Source: Puccinellia tenuiflora
Lineage: Eukaryota; Streptophyta; Magnoliopsida; Poales; Poaceae
DNA length: 64,000 nt
Direction: 5' to 3'
Assembly (NCBI GenBank): GCA_012064385.1
Contig: QRDG01001738.1
Span: forward strand, 62,001 to 126,000
A program made the position numbers and the translations under genes. Under the pieces are notes generated by a model that was not told the DNA's origin, did no database searches, and worked only from the letters and a program-made list of their open reading frames with translations. How positions within the stretch are numbered: position 1 is the first letter of the stretch; each line of letters begins with the position of its first letter. This document shows positions 47,275-60,223 of this stretch, piece after piece.

Positions 47275-47518
47275 CAATGATTGGCCTGCTCTTAGTAACA
47301 TTTCAGGACAGTAAAACAAGGGATACAATGCATGCATGCATTGTTTAGGTGAGACTGAAAGTATATATTTGGATAAAGGTAAGAAGAATGTGTACGCGGG
47401 GCATCGTCGATTTCTTCCAAACAAGCATCCCTTAAAAAAGAAAGGCAAGCATTTCAAAGGTGAGGCAGAACACCGGACGAAGCCTACCCGCCCTACTGGT
47501 GAAGATATATATGGTATG
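47275..47518 (+). pseudogene. TNP2-like transposase of CACTA A, continuation after D
   Basis: The sequence resumes with NDWPALSNISGQ (one stop where E has a sense codon) and runs through GETESIYLDKGKK, FLPNKHPLKKKGKHF and GEDIYGM, collinear with residues of the Transposase_21 core in E (33511-33755). It ends abruptly at LTR F. The DUF4218 and DUF4216 parts are absent from A. Confidence 0.88.
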
Positions 47519-49106
47519 TGATACGTCTCCGATGTATCTACAATTTTTTATGTTCCATGCTTGATTATATATCAGTGCCACATGTTTTTATTATGTTTTT
47601 ATATCATTTTGGCATGATTTATGGAACTAACCTATTAACAAGATGCCCAGTGCCAGTTCCTGTTTTTTGCTGTCTTTTGTTTCAGAAAAGTTGTTCTCGG
47701 AAGCTTCTCGGATTGCGCTGATATTTTACAGGAATTATAATGAAACAAAGACGGAACCCGAAGGACGCCCGGAGGGGAGCCCCAGGGGCTCCAGACGCCA
47801 CCTGGCCGCGACCCCCCCTTAGGCCGCGCCTGGACCCCACCTGGGCAGGTGGCCCACCTCCTCGCATCGCCTCTTCGCCAATAAATTCCTTCTCGACGCA
47901 AAAACCCTAAGCACCCGATCATATTTTTTCCGTCTGAGGCCGACGCCATCTCCAACCCTAGTTCGGGAGGGTTCTGCAGCTCTTCCCGGCACCCTGCCGA
48001 AGAGGGGAATTGACACCGGAGGCATCTACACCACCATGCGTACCTCCAGAGTGATGTGTGAGTAGTCTACCACGGAACTACGGATCCATAGCAGTAGGTA
48101 GATGGTTGTCTCTCCTCCTTGTACTCCATTGTTTGGATCTTGTGAGCTGCCTATCATGATCAAGATCATAGTATCTGTAACTGCTACATGATTGTGTTTG
48201 CATGGATCCAATGAATTGTGGAAGTCATTGCTTTTGTTCATCTTTGTGTTGTGTTTTATCTATGATCTTGCATTCTCTCCGATGGTAGTGGATGCTTTGG
48301 CCAAGTAATTATTAGTGTTGTATGAGGGAGTATTTATGCTAGATAGTGGGTTCATGCCTCTCTTGTCTGAGCTTGGGCTGACAGAAACGATTAAGACAAG
48401 AGATGTGATGTTGCCACTAGGGAGAAAACAGCGGTGTGATTTCCTTGTGTTATTTACATTGCTTACATTATGCACTTTGCTTATTGCAATGATCTGTTGC
48501 TTGCAACTTAATACTTTTGTGTGACATGCTGGATAGCGATCCCAAGGTGGATTATTAGTCATAGATGCAGTTGGAAGACGGTCTATGTATTTTGACGTAA
48601 TGCCCATATTAGATGAAACGGTGAACTATATTGTTTTATGATAGCCTTGTTGTGCGCCCACAATTCTGTCAATTGCCATGTTGTAATTTGTTTACCCATC
48701 ATGTATATCTTTTGGAGAGACACCTCTAGTGAACTGTGGATCCCGGTCCTATTTTCCTACATTGCTTACAACCGTTTTCATAGCTTTTCATCATCATTTG
48801 CTCGCTGTTCATATTTCACTCTCATCATATTTTACATCCACACATTTAATTCTTTGTGTTCAGCAAGCCGGAGAGATTGACAACCTCTCTGTTTCGTTGG
48901 GGCAAAATAGTTTGTTTGTGATTGTGTGCAGGTCCACGTCAGCACGCCGGCAACACCTCTTTTCTGGCACCGTTGACACCTTGCTAAGCCTTCTCCAAGT
49001 CCTATTGGTTCGATAACCTTGGTTTTGTAATCAAGGGAAACTGCTGCTTTGCTGCATCATACCTTCCTCTTGGGGTCTCCCAGCGAACGTGTGATCCACG
49101 TCATCA
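47519..49106 (+). mobile_element. LTR F (solo or recombinant), no matching TSD
   Basis: It starts TGATACGTCTCCGATGTATC and ends GATCCACGTCATCA, about 1.59 kb. Its start, the TGCCCAGTGCCAGTTCCTG block and its general layout resemble the LTRs of D, but it is a different family member. The left 5 bp (GTATG) and right 5 bp (AACGC) differ. The TNP2 of A does not resume on the right, so the junction is a deletion or recombination product. Confidence 0.72.
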
Positions 49107-50119
49107 AACGCGCGCAGCCGCGAAGTCCTGTGAGCCCCAGATCGAGCGGTGCTTGCTCGACTTAGCCGCTGCCGGCCTTGGTGGCGTCATCATGACGTCA
49201 CCCCGGTTTTAATCTTTTCCAGAATTACAGAAAATATTGTAATCTTGTAAAATTCATATCTTGTTCTGATTATCAGAAAATTATGAATGATATACCAAAA
49301 TGTTCAGAAAAGTGTGATCAGTATATTTGTATCAAATTCATACATATTTGAACAACTTTTAATCATGGTTATTTAGGAGAACTAAACAAACCTTTTATGG
49401 AGTTATTTCCATTTGCTATCTTATATGCATTTGGACTCCATTTAAATTTCTTTCGATATCATTAACTTGTCATACATACATTGTGCGCATTGAATTATGC
49501 AATGGTTGAATGTTATTTTCCTTTTCCGGTGTTTTGTTCTTCCCGGTAGACCGAGTGCCAATATCGAGGATGAATATGAAGTGAAGATCAACAATGCTCC
49601 AGTAAGATTTTACTATTAGATTATATTATTAGGTTAGTTTCTACAATTTGTCTAAAGATGAAAATTATGTGTATAGCAATAATTTGTTAGATGAAAATTA
49701 GTTTTAGCAAAATTTGATAGAAGCAAAATTAGTGTTAGCAATTTGTTGCAGGATAATTAGTGTTAGCAAAATTAGTGTTAGCAAAATTAATGTTAGCAAA
49801 ATTAGTGTTAGAAAAACATTGTTAGAAGCAATTAGTAGTTGATGCCCATTCTGTTTGATTATTCATAATGACACTTGCTGAATGTGACCATATTTAGGTG
49901 ACATGACCATATTTAGGTGAAATTTGTTAGAAAAAAATTGTTAAAAGTAATTTGCATTCACATTTGTAAGAAGTATTTTTTATGCAAATTTTAAGATTCA
50001 CATTTGTTAGAATTTTTTGTCCGGAATAAGTTGTTAGAAGTAATTTTGTTAGAAGTAGTTTTGTTAGAAGTAATTTGTTAGCCATTTTTAACATATTCTA
50101 AATTGTTTGTAGTTAAGCT
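49107..50119 (+). other. Interior of CACTA A before its second gene; no ORF
   Basis: A GC-rich start (49107-49210) changes to AT-rich DNA with repeated GTTAGCAAAATTAGT words. No coding evidence. It corresponds in position to 37200-38297 of E. Confidence 0.5.
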
Positions 50120-53100
50120 ATGGACGCCCGCGGCAGTGACGACGACGGTGAAGAGCAAAGCATTAAGATTATATATGAAGGTGCACATGGTGGAGAAGAT
50201 GCCGATGGAGACGATTACAGCTCACAGTTTTTGAACGACTTCGGTGAGGGAGTTGAGCTAGAACAAAGCAGAGACGACGAAGGGGCCTTAACAAACTCCG
50301 GCGAGGTATATTAAGCCTCTGTTGATCACTATATGCATTAATTGATTTGTATTGCACTTATTAACGAATCATTTTTCTTTTAGCCCTCTGGATCGAGCCG
50401 ATCTACGCCAAGACAACGAGGCCCGACCCAAAGGTTGGCCGATGGTGATGTAAGGATATCGATCAACAAAGTTGGTGATGATGGCGAATCACTGGAACCC
50501 ATAGAGATCCGCCGTAAATTTATAAATCAACGCGGAGTTCTTGTTAGGGACATGATCCCGATCACCCTTGAAGAATGGCATAAGCCGAAGGACGTCAACA
50601 ATGGAGCTAGTTATGTCGATGAAAGAAGAAAATGTTTTTGCTTTGGGAGACGTTCTTGACACATGTCAACCTACCGCGAGGTCTCACAGATGACAACAAT
50701 GAGAATGTCAAGGAGTGGACTATTAAGAAGATGGCCACACAATTCCAGAGCTGGAAGAAAACATTATGGAAAAATTATCAGAAGAAAAAACAAGCTCCAG
50801 ATTTCACTGGAGCACTAGAGAAGATAAAACATTACTAGCCCGCATTTGTGGCGTATAAGGAATCGTCTGCCACTGTGGCCCGATCGGCCATAAATAAGGC
50901 AAATGCTGCGAAGAAGACATATAACCATCGTTTGGGGACAGGTGGCTACAAGACTGATGTGCCTAAGTGGGAAGCCTTTGAAGCAAAACTGCTTGCTAAA
51001 GGGATCATTCAACAGACAGCGGACTAGCCCGAGAGGTCCAAGTTCGGGTTGTACGCGCATGGGGTAGCGTTGGACCCACAGACAGGGCGGATTGTTACAA
51101 ATGGAAGGAAAAAGTTGAAAAAATCGCCAAAGAGCTTGAGGGCGCAATAGAAAAAGTTCGAAAGGGAGAGTACAGCCCGAGAGAGAACAACGAGCTGACA
51201 CTCGCCCTCGGGAATCCTGAACACGTTAGACGATGTCGAGGCTATGGACCCAGTGTTTCGTGGAAGAAAGGGTTTCCAGAGTACGCTGATGGTTATAGAA
51301 GCCGTCAGAGAAAGAAGAAGAAGGAGTTAGACCGGTTATCGAAATTGGAACACAAGGTGGAGCGGCAGCAAGAGCAACTGGACTCAATTAGTCAACATAG
51401 GGCATCTCAGCAACAGCTAGAATGTCCTGAAGTCGATGTTGTCCCATCTGATCAGTGGAAAAGCAGCGTGGGTTCCACGCAGCTAGAAGCATCTGCATTC
51501 GAACCACTGGCGGCTCAGTACCCCGTGGATGATGTCCCGGAGAAGACAGATTGTGAGCTATATATGTCAATGAAGAACATATCCTTCAAGGTGGCGGCCG
51601 GCTATGCTTTACCAAATCAGCATGGAGCAAGCTACCATCTTGGTCAGATTCCAGCTGGCTATGCTCGTGTCGAGGTGGATGAAATTATGCCGGGATTTGA
51701 CACACTGCAACTTGACATTCCTGGAGGTGACGAGGAGAAGACACTGGGAGAAGTCAAGCATGGTTTCGTTCTATGGAACAAGAAATACATCGTGTTTCCA
51801 GGCTCGGTGCCAAGGCCACCGACTCCTCCGAGTAGCAATCCACCTCAGCAAAGTCCTCCCCTCCACGATAGGGTCCCCAGCGCGAGTCCATCTCGATCTC
51901 CGGAGCGTTAGCCGTGTCCGCCCATTAAGCTACTAAATAAGCGGAAGCCCACCGGTTCGCCTCCTAAGAGGACAAAGAGAAAGAGGGAAAAAGACAAGAC
52001 TCCTGAGAAGTTAGCTTATAAAAGGACTGGCGAGGAAAACGATACCATCTCGAAGGCCGAGGTGGATGCCCATTTTGCACCGAAAAAGCCCGAGCCAAGG
52101 CAAAAACTAGCTCCGGAGGTTGTTCAGCGCGTCTTCGATAACTTATGGAACCCTCCACCAAAGCCGGCATAAGACTATGAGCACTCTATTGACAAGTCAT
52201 ATAGCTCACAGATGGAGCAGCGGAAAAGCGGGAAAAAAGTTTCACAGCTCGGAGAACAGGATGTACAATCGGTCCCCCGCTCAAGGTGTTTCCCGAGAAG
52301 GACGTACAGAATGACAGTACTGGTCTCAATGTTTCTCAACAACGCATAGGCGACACTGGTTTTCCCATAGCTGAGGTAGCATATTAATATGTTGTCGGGC
52401 AGCCTTTGGTCAGACCTGAGCAGGTCAAGTATCTAACAACAAAAATGCGTCAGTTGCATCAATGGTACTTGAAAGCCGCAAAGGAAGAGATAAACGGTAT
52501 CATGGCGGGAGTTAAGGAAGAGCACTACTTCCAAGAATACGGTGTGCAAGTTGATTTTACCGAACTTTTTCAGTTATACAATCAACGCGCCCTCGACAAA
52601 GCTATCATCAGTTGCTATTGTCTGTAAGTGATTTATTCCTGTAATTTAAGTCTTTAGCTTAGCTCGTTCATTGTCTGTAATTATCCTCACTATAATCTTT
52701 TGTACGCTATTATGCAGAATGAGGATTCTCGAATGCAAAAGGGAAGGAATCTCGGACATTGGGTTCATTGAGCTGGATAAAGTTCATGAAGTCACCATAG
52801 AAAAGTATGCCAAGGACACAAACGAGACATTGCTAAGGTTTTTCAAGCGACAACGTACCAAAAAAGAAAAAAAATTCCTTACAACTTCAAGTGAGTGTTA
52901 CTTTCTTGTACATATTCTATTTTGCTGACCCGATGTAAGTGTAATTGATGAGTTATGCATGATTGCGTATATAAACGTGCGCAGTTTCCACTTTATTTTT
53001 ATGGTCATTAAAATTGACGCTGGAGAAGTTGAAGTCCTGGACTCATTGAGAAAACATCCTAAAGAATTCAAGAGCTGCTTTGATATGCTCCAAGAGTAAT

Positions 53101-53681
53101 TTAAAGTCTTATCGCACTATATCGTCCTCTTTCGTTCATTTCCTGATATCAAGTAATTAATAACTCCTTTGTTCATTTTCTTTGTCGGGCAGCGTTTGGA
53201 AATCATTCGTCAAGGAAGAACCCGGTGAATGGAAACCGAAGCTGACTTTTTCTCTGAACCAAGTAAGTAGTACTACCTAGGTCCGCACATCTCTTTAATT
53301 CTAGTTTCAATACCATTATCATGCTTGATTATTATTTGATTGAATTCTATTCTCGTACAGTGGTGCCTGCAACAGCTAGAAGGGACTAATTTATGTGGAT
53401 ACTACGTTTGCGAGTTCATTCACATGAGGACCAGTGAGAGATTCAATAATCAAAGAAATAAAGATGTACGTAAACATTATCCACAATTTTATTTTGTTAC
53501 CATCAATTGTGTTGAGTTTCATTCATAATTGTTTTATGATCTCCTTCTTTTAAAGTTGGCAAGGAAGCGGAACGCGCTCCTACCAGAGGACCGCGTAAAA
53601 GCAATTGCGGAGGAATTGGCCGGATTTCTCCTTGCGGAGGTCATACATGAAACCGGAGAGTACCACTATAGAGTAAAATAA
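50120..53681 (+). pseudogene. Second CACTA gene of A: charged linker protein with C-terminal ULP1-like protease
   Basis: Same plan as the gene at 38298-42165 in E. Exon 1 is 50120-50305 (acidic). Exon 2 runs from 50384 and has KFINQRGVLVRDMIPITLEEW, then frame changes and stops near 50640, 50836, 51025 and 51909. The coiled coil and Pro-rich tract are at 51345-51911. Protease exons begin near 52407, 52718, 52984, 53193 and 53361, and the last ends at the TAA 53679-53681. The His (FHFIFMVIK), Asp (VLDSL), Gln (CLQQLEG) and Cys (NLCGYYVCEF) are all kept, and the protease part is better preserved than the linker part. Overall a pseudogene. Confidence 0.8.
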
Positions 53682-53689
53682 TATGCCTC

Positions 53690-53870
53690 CATGTACTAGT
53701 GATCTCCATGTAATTAAGTACTTTATACGAAAACGTGATCTTCATGTAGTACTTTATATGTGTTATATATGTATGCATCAATGTGATCTTCATGGAATTG
53801 TATGTGTTATATATATGCATCAACGTGATCTTCATGTAGTACTTTATATATACGAAAACGCGTTTTTGGC
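53690..53870. repeat. Tandem repeat, about 50-60 bp unit, 3 copies
   Basis: GTGATCTTCATGTAGTACTTTATAT-like units separated by TATATATGCATCAA. It directly follows the stop codon of the ULP1-like gene. Confidence 0.75.
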
Positions 53871-53906
53871 GCATCGACGTGATCCCCGTACGATGGAAAA
53901 CATCCG

Positions 53907-53938
53907 AAACCCTAAACCCCTCCTAAACCCTAAACCCT
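53907..53938. repeat. Interstitial telomere-like repeat (CCCTAAA)
   Basis: About four imperfect CCCTAAA units (AAACCCTAAACCCCTCCTAA then ACCCTAAACCCTG). This is the plant telomere unit but short and degenerate, inside CACTA A near its 3' subterminal repeats. Confidence 0.75.
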
Positions 53939-53967
53939 GAAAATTAATCGAAAAGAAAAAATGCACA

Positions 53968-54165
53968 TACCGTTAGTCCCGGTTCGTGTTACGAATCGGG
54001 ACTAAAGATCTCCAGCCCCGCGGGCTCCGCCGCAGCCACGTGGGAGGGCCTTTAGCCCCGGTTCGTAACAAACCGGGACTAAAGGGGGGGGCCTTTAGTC
54101 CCGATTTGTCAGTCCCGGTTGGCAAACCGGGACTAGAGGCCCTGGCCAACCGGGACTAAAGGCTG
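53968..54165. repeat. Subterminal repeats, 3' end of CACTA A
   Basis: TTAGTCCCGGTTCGTGTTACG with its complement and further CCGGTTGG/CCAACCGGGACTAAA pairs, matching the 5' end at 22200-22475. Confidence 0.88.
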
Positions 54166-54183
54166 TTTTTTCCACTAGTGAGC

Positions 54184-56164
54184 CTACCGTCCTTAGTACA
54201 ATGGAGGCCGCTAGGGTGGCACTATCATTGTTGTTAGCCACCATATTGGGAAGGATAAGGCTCGACATGCTCTGTCTTGAGGTTAGCATGCTCTATCTCG
54301 AGGCAAGTTCTTGCTGGGTCTTCTCAATGTGCCCGGACCGCCTACCAGCGCGTGGATAGAACATTTGATGGCACCGACTTAAAGGTTCATCTCGTGCCCG
54401 GGATGACCTGTGTCCTAGGCCCATGACAATGGACGTTCTCTGGATCAATGGCCTGATCTGGCCCTACCCGGGTCTGCTTGCCCGATAGAGCGTAGGACGG
54501 AGGTGCTCACACGCCCAGTCGGTGCCGCCCGACTGGTATCGGGTAGTCAATATTCCTGTTATTCCCACCTTCGTGACGCCATCCCAGATGATTGTTGCTA
54601 TAGGGCTGAATTCCGTTTCATGACATAGCTACCCTATAACCCTATTCTCGTACATTGCACCACATAAGGAGAGGGGGCATTTGTTGTAAAGGAGAGCGAC
54701 CATATATACATCACACTTAAGGTTTGCCTCCATAGCTGTTGTACTTGAGCCATCTCCAATACCCATAGTTGACGATGATATAAATATCAGATAGGCCCAC
54801 TAGCTTAATCAAGGGCCAAGTCATATAGTAAAAGCTCAAGAAGTCGAGGAAGCCCACGATAAGAACAAATAGTCCTACTGGACCGCATGGGGCCCATGGT
54901 CCGTCTATGAGATGTCGACTCCGCCAGGAGTCGAGCGGGTAGCCCCGTCAAGCTTCGGAAGGCAGAAGGCCATATGTTCCAACACGCAATGAAGACTAGC
55001 TTTACCAATCAACCAAGCATAGAGTTACTAGCCAACACCACTAAGGATTAACTTTCGATTATCATCATGATACTGGATAGTTATTACTCATTATCACATT
55101 CATCTTCCATAACCCAGCCATGCCACCATATGACATGGCGCGGGATTTATCCAGGGTGATAGACAAGCAAGATTCATATGGGAGACAAGTTTCCCAAGAC
55201 ACAATACACAAAATTGCAGGAGTAGGTCTTTACCACTTCATATTATCTCCATCTCTACGACATCGATCATGAGCTTTATGGCTACCCCCAGTAACAAACT
55301 CCGACAATCATATAACTTGTAATTTTGATTTCATTGTGATTGGCATCATAGTAAGACTATCAAGAGTTTATCTCCAATTTATTCCATATAAAATGTTTTC
55401 AAGTTGTGATATAATCGTGACTTGTGAGTAGTCCCCATGGGGTAAAGCCGAGGCCTATCCTGGCAGCACATGCACGCATGAAGATAGGATTACCGATATA
55501 ATTGGTCTCTATATATTTGTGGAATTATTTTTCTATTATCTCTCTCATGTTCCTAGGACTTGCCGGGAACCCAAGGCCCTGCATATTAATCTAGGTAAGA
55601 GGCATGAGCAGGGAGGAGTGGAAGTCTATGCTGAAGAACCTGTGATAGTAAGGAATAATGTCGCAGCGGGAAGTCCCTAGGAAGAAATGGTGACAACACT
55701 TAGCACTAATGTATTAGTCTGGTAAAAATCTAAATAATAGCACGCAAGCCCGTGAGATGGATAAATACAAGGTTTGACAATTTTCATTTGCATCACCCTG
55801 TTATATCTTCACATATAAAAAATTATCATTGATGCTAAATATCATTTAACAAATGTATCCCCGTGTGTGTGTGCATATTTGCAAGTGAAACCTTTGTTTT
55901 AGAGCTAGTTTATATGTTTGAAACCATTGCAGCCTTTTTTGTTGCTACGGAAAACATAAATGATTTGTGCTAACAGAATATTCGAAGAAACCACCTTTCC
56001 AAGCATAAAGACTTCTTGGATTCGATAATTCCTAGATCTATTGGGAAGAAGAGCTATTAATACATCTAAAACCGGATCGAAGGTAATCAATATGTGATAT
56101 AAATGTTGGTATTTCAGCTATCCCAATTCTTCATATAATATGCATGACATTGGGGAGGGCTGTT
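54184..56164. other. Intergenic DNA; no gene seen
   Basis: Composition and phrases such as GGGGTAAAGCCGAGGCCTATCC suggest old retrotransposon sequence, but I found no ends, LTR pair or coding domain. Confidence 0.35.
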
Positions 56165-56521
56165 TTGGCACCCGAGCTCACATGCTCCTATCTGAAAAAA
56201 ACTTGAAAAATAGTAAAAAAATTCAAAAAATTCTAATAAAAATTGGTGACAAACATATACATGTTTTGTAAATAGTTTCAAAGAAATGAGACATGTTGTG
56301 CTCTGTGCGAAAGAAAGAAAACGAGTGCTCTAAATTACATTTTTTAATCCTATTTTGGCCACTAGTTTGTTTTTCCGCATGGAACACCACACATGTCATT
56401 TCATCACAAAACTTGTCACGTACGTAGAAAACGTGTATATGTTCATCACCAATTTTTTGAAACATTTTTACTATTTTTTGAATTTTTTATTCTAGCGGGA
56501 GCATGTGAGGTCGGGTGCCAA
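56165..56521. mobile_element. MITE with 24-25 bp terminal inverted repeats
   Basis: The left TTGGCACCCGAGCTCACATG and its continuation CTCC are matched by GGGAGCATGTGAGGTCGGGTGCCAA at the right. The arms remain partly complementary inwards (GTTTCAAAGAAATGAGACATG with CACATGTCATTTCATC). 357 bp, non-coding, no certain target duplication. Confidence 0.72.
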
Positions 56522-59500
56522 TGTGAATTTACAAGACATCGATCCTATGTTGCCCTGCTATTTCAACTTGCATCTTGTTGATTTCTTTACTAAACAAGGT
56601 TTATTCTGAGTTATTGATGTAATGATATGATTTATTATGACTTACATGCCTATGGATTTTATAATTATGTATATGCAATGATATCGTTCATGTCCGGTTA
56701 TCTTGGGTAGACCTTTTTGCGAACTGTGTGCAATGGTTGATATGAACGAAGGCAACATACAAATTTAATTTCCTCACAAGAATTTCAGGGATCACTTTCC
56801 TAGAAAGAAACTAAACTTTTGTCAAGCTATGTTAACTTTGCCAACATATGGTACTCAAGGACATGAGTACATCAACCTATTAATAAAGGCCTTGTTAAAA
56901 AAAACTATTAATAAAGGCATCAAGCTCAACTATATGGCTATAATCAAGCGCTTCCCGAAAGCAACCCATTTATATTTTGTTTTAGTTATTATTTAGTTTT
57001 ATTTCTGGTTTTCAAAAAAAAGGTGAAGTTTAACTTTTGGGATTAAATTGATGCTCAATGTTTTTTATTTTTTTTGTTGTTTCTATGCACTTGTTATTCA
57101 CTCTAGAATTTTATGTATCCTACTAAAAGTTCGTAAATTCTGATTTTTTATCACATTAGCATCTATAGTCATGTGCATGCCTTAATTTTTTCATACTATT
57201 ATGATGAGTCAAAAATTATGATGTGTCCAAAATTTCCTAACAAAAGCTATATTAAAAAAACATAATCTATCATTTTGGTGCAAAAGTGGGTTTTCAGTCT
57301 TCAACATGATTCCTTAGGATCTTGAACATTTTTTGGGGGATGTTATCACTTGTACAACACAGTTAACCTTGGAAATAAAAATTGTTTTGATTACTTATGC
57401 AGAAGCTATGAATTAGTATATTGTGCACTAACGATTCTACGTGAAAATAATACGCATAGAGTATTGTTTTGACGTTTTTCCGGTCTAAAGGAACACCAAT
57501 AATAAGGTGTTGCTCGAAGGAAGGGTAAAAACTTAATGTTGTGGAGGCCCATACGGTATCCGACTCTCCATCAACAACCAATGGTTCACAAACCTTTTAG
57601 CCCTATATTTAGCACCATAAATTATTTTCTTAATTTGCAGTATCTCTAGTTATTAGTTTGTTTTGTTCGACCATAATATTTACTTTATTGTGATTCCATT
57701 CTTCATATCATGGAGAATGGTTAAGGGTCCAACCTTGGTCCAGCCATCTTCATCCTTTTTTTTTGAGAGTACGCAAAAGTGTACCTTATTTTTATAGAAG
57801 GGAGCAATATTGTTTTACAAGACGACGCCAGCCTCTCGCGAACAGGAGTGTTGGCGCCCACCCCACTCACACCATGCTACTAACACTACTCTCTCCCAAC
57901 ATGGACTTCGACTCCCACCCTAGACCTAACCCTAATCCACTCTTGAAGGTGTCCGAGATGGTTGCAGCTAGCTCCACCTAAGGCAAAGATGGTTGTTCTC
58001 CTCCAGCCATATTTACCTTATATATGAACTATGGATTCAGTTGTCCAACCTTGGTCCTATTTCGTCGAGGGGGGTTGTCGCGGTTATTACGATAAATTGA
58101 CAACTGCATTAGCACTTTGTGACATCATCGTTGTTCCACAGTGATTTACTTTTAGTTACTGCACTCCTCTTGCTCTCACCGGGTTTCACGCATAGCCTTA
58201 CACACTCTCCTTTGCTCATGCCTCAAATAAGATCACTTTGTGGTCTTGGGTGCCTGGCAAGTCCTAGGAGAGCCTGGTCTATATAAGAGAACATGCATAT
58301 GCAACATAACACATCAATTAAACTAACGATCCCATATCAAAAGTGCACATGTGTTGCGAGCTATGACACATCCTCTATCCTAAGATACTACTCATGCATC
58401 ATGATTAACTCAACAATAAGAAGCATTCTAATTGAAAAATTGAATAGTTGATATTCTTACAACATCACCATCACGAAGGAGATTATGGCTATGGAGGTGA
58501 TAGGGGAATGGTAATGGAGATGGAGGTGATGTCGGTGCCAAGAGCTTGGGCGTCAGTGTGGTGGTCACATGTATTGAATGGCGGTTGCCTTCTACTGTGA
58601 ATCTAAGCGTGACTTGCTCGATTTGATCTAAAGAAGCAGTCGGTTTATGGTATCGCGGCAAGGTATGGTCGCATGCGGCCGTACTGTACCTCATTAAACC
58701 TCCCGGGCATATGGTTTCGACGCGCCGTTGACTTGGGCAAATTCCCATCACGTAATTTCTCCCATATGTGCTCAGATTCATCATTAAAACATCCATTTAT
58801 GTAAGGGGATAAATAACCAAGGAGATTTGCACATCTATGCAATTATTAGCGATTAGTGTCGGGTAAGAGGAATAATATCATCAAATATGGAGAATTATCC
58901 GGTTTAAACAAGGATAAAAATGAGTGTACAATCCATTTATCACTCTACATGGGCAATCTAGACTATCGGCGTCGTGTGATTGGTATTGATGGCAGCATGC
59001 CTAGGCACGGCTCGACAACATGTGTTGTCTAGGCCTGGTTCCCGTTATGTGCCTTGGTCACGTCAGGAGCGTGCCTGTGTGGTTTTGCGATGATGGATCG
59101 ATAGATGATGGCATCACAAGTCGACTTTGGCTAGGTGGTACTCCTTGTGTGTTGTGTCACGAGTTTCGGGTGCGAAAAATGTAGGTCTAAACTGTATTGT
59201 TTGAACCAGCAATGGATATGCTTGGTTGAAAACTATAGGTCTAACCTTGTTGAAGTCATTGTTTGCAGTTTGTTCGGATTTCTCCCAGCGAGGTGAAAAT
59301 TTATGATGTGGCCTCGGTGGTTGGATCTAGCGATGTTGGCGTCGTGCGTTGTTCCCTTCTCGGGTACCTCTCATGTTATCCTCGGTTTTCATCATTGGTG
59401 GTTGATGCAGTTGTTCTGTTAATTGCATTTTTTCTATGTGTATTCTCGATGTTTGACTAGCTCTTGATGTCATGTTGGTACATATGCCATCTGTAATTGT

Positions 59501-60221
59501 AATTGGTATGCATTAATATATTACTGCATTTATTGGGAAAAGAAAGGCTAAATGAAAGACAGATGCGCTAAATGTCGAATGAGTTGCGGCGCGTGTAGTT
59601 GTATTGAGTATTGTACAAGAGGCCAAGGAGAAAGAGTCCCAATGCATGCATGAATGGTGAAATCACGGCACATGTTGTCTAGTCCGAACCTTCCTATGGC
59701 TGCACTAGCTATTTAGCAACTACTCCGTAAATGGCTAGGAGAGGGCATTCGCTGAAGCTTAATTTTCAGTCCATTCTAGAGCTAGATTATGCATAGTAGC
59801 TGGGACGCGTTGTAGATGTATATTTTAGCTAGAGTAACTTATCCGTATTGTGTACGTGCGTACGTACGTACGTCAATTTTGCAAACCGTAAAATCTGGAC
59901 ATCAAGCAGGACAATGTATGTATTAATGCTAGTGCTACCTGCGTGTGGCAAGATAAAAAAAAAAACTGCATGTGACAAAGCTGGTGCTGCGGAGGTTTTT
60001 ACACTTAACACCATTTGTTGGGACATTGCGCAAAAATCAAAACACTAACATTTTTGTGTGTGCAGAAAACACCAACATTTGGGGTAATAACTTGCCAAAA
60101 ATCAGTAATTAACTCGTTAGACAGCTATAATTGACGCTGTTAAGTTATAAAAAACAAATTACCCCCATCGGGCCCATTGTTGGCAGCCTCCTGAGGCCCT
60201 AATGTATGCAATAAGGTCTAC
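56522..60221. other. Intergenic DNA; no gene seen, possible LINE/SINE tail near 59500
   Basis: AT-rich with short frames only. The stretch ending GGTATGCATTAATATATTAC then TGCATTTATTGGGAAAAGAAAG (about 59503-59550) resembles a non-LTR element 3' end. This is only an impression. Confidence 0.35.
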
Positions 60222-60223
60222 TA

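Larger units (their letters stand above)
22184..54180 (+). mobile_element. Outer CACTA transposon A with nested insertions, TSD AGC
   Basis: The left end CACTAGTAGAAAACATGCC (22184) and right end GGCTGTTTTTTCCACTAGTG (54180) are flanked by AGC on both sides (22181-22183 and 54181-54183). Both ends carry (T)TTAGTCCCGGTT-type subterminal repeats. Gene order between the ends, ignoring insertions, is: small coiled-coil/membrane ORF (25940-26377), TNP2 transposase remnant (26538-27836 and 47275-47518), then a second gene with a C-terminal ULP1-like protease (50120-53681). Insertions B, D and F account for about 24 kb. The element's own sequence is therefore about 8 kb, with part of TNP2 deleted. 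Confidence 0.92.

Noticed and set aside
58428..58842. 122-codon minus-strand ORF
   Set aside because: No domain, overlapping alternatives, no neighbouring exon signals.
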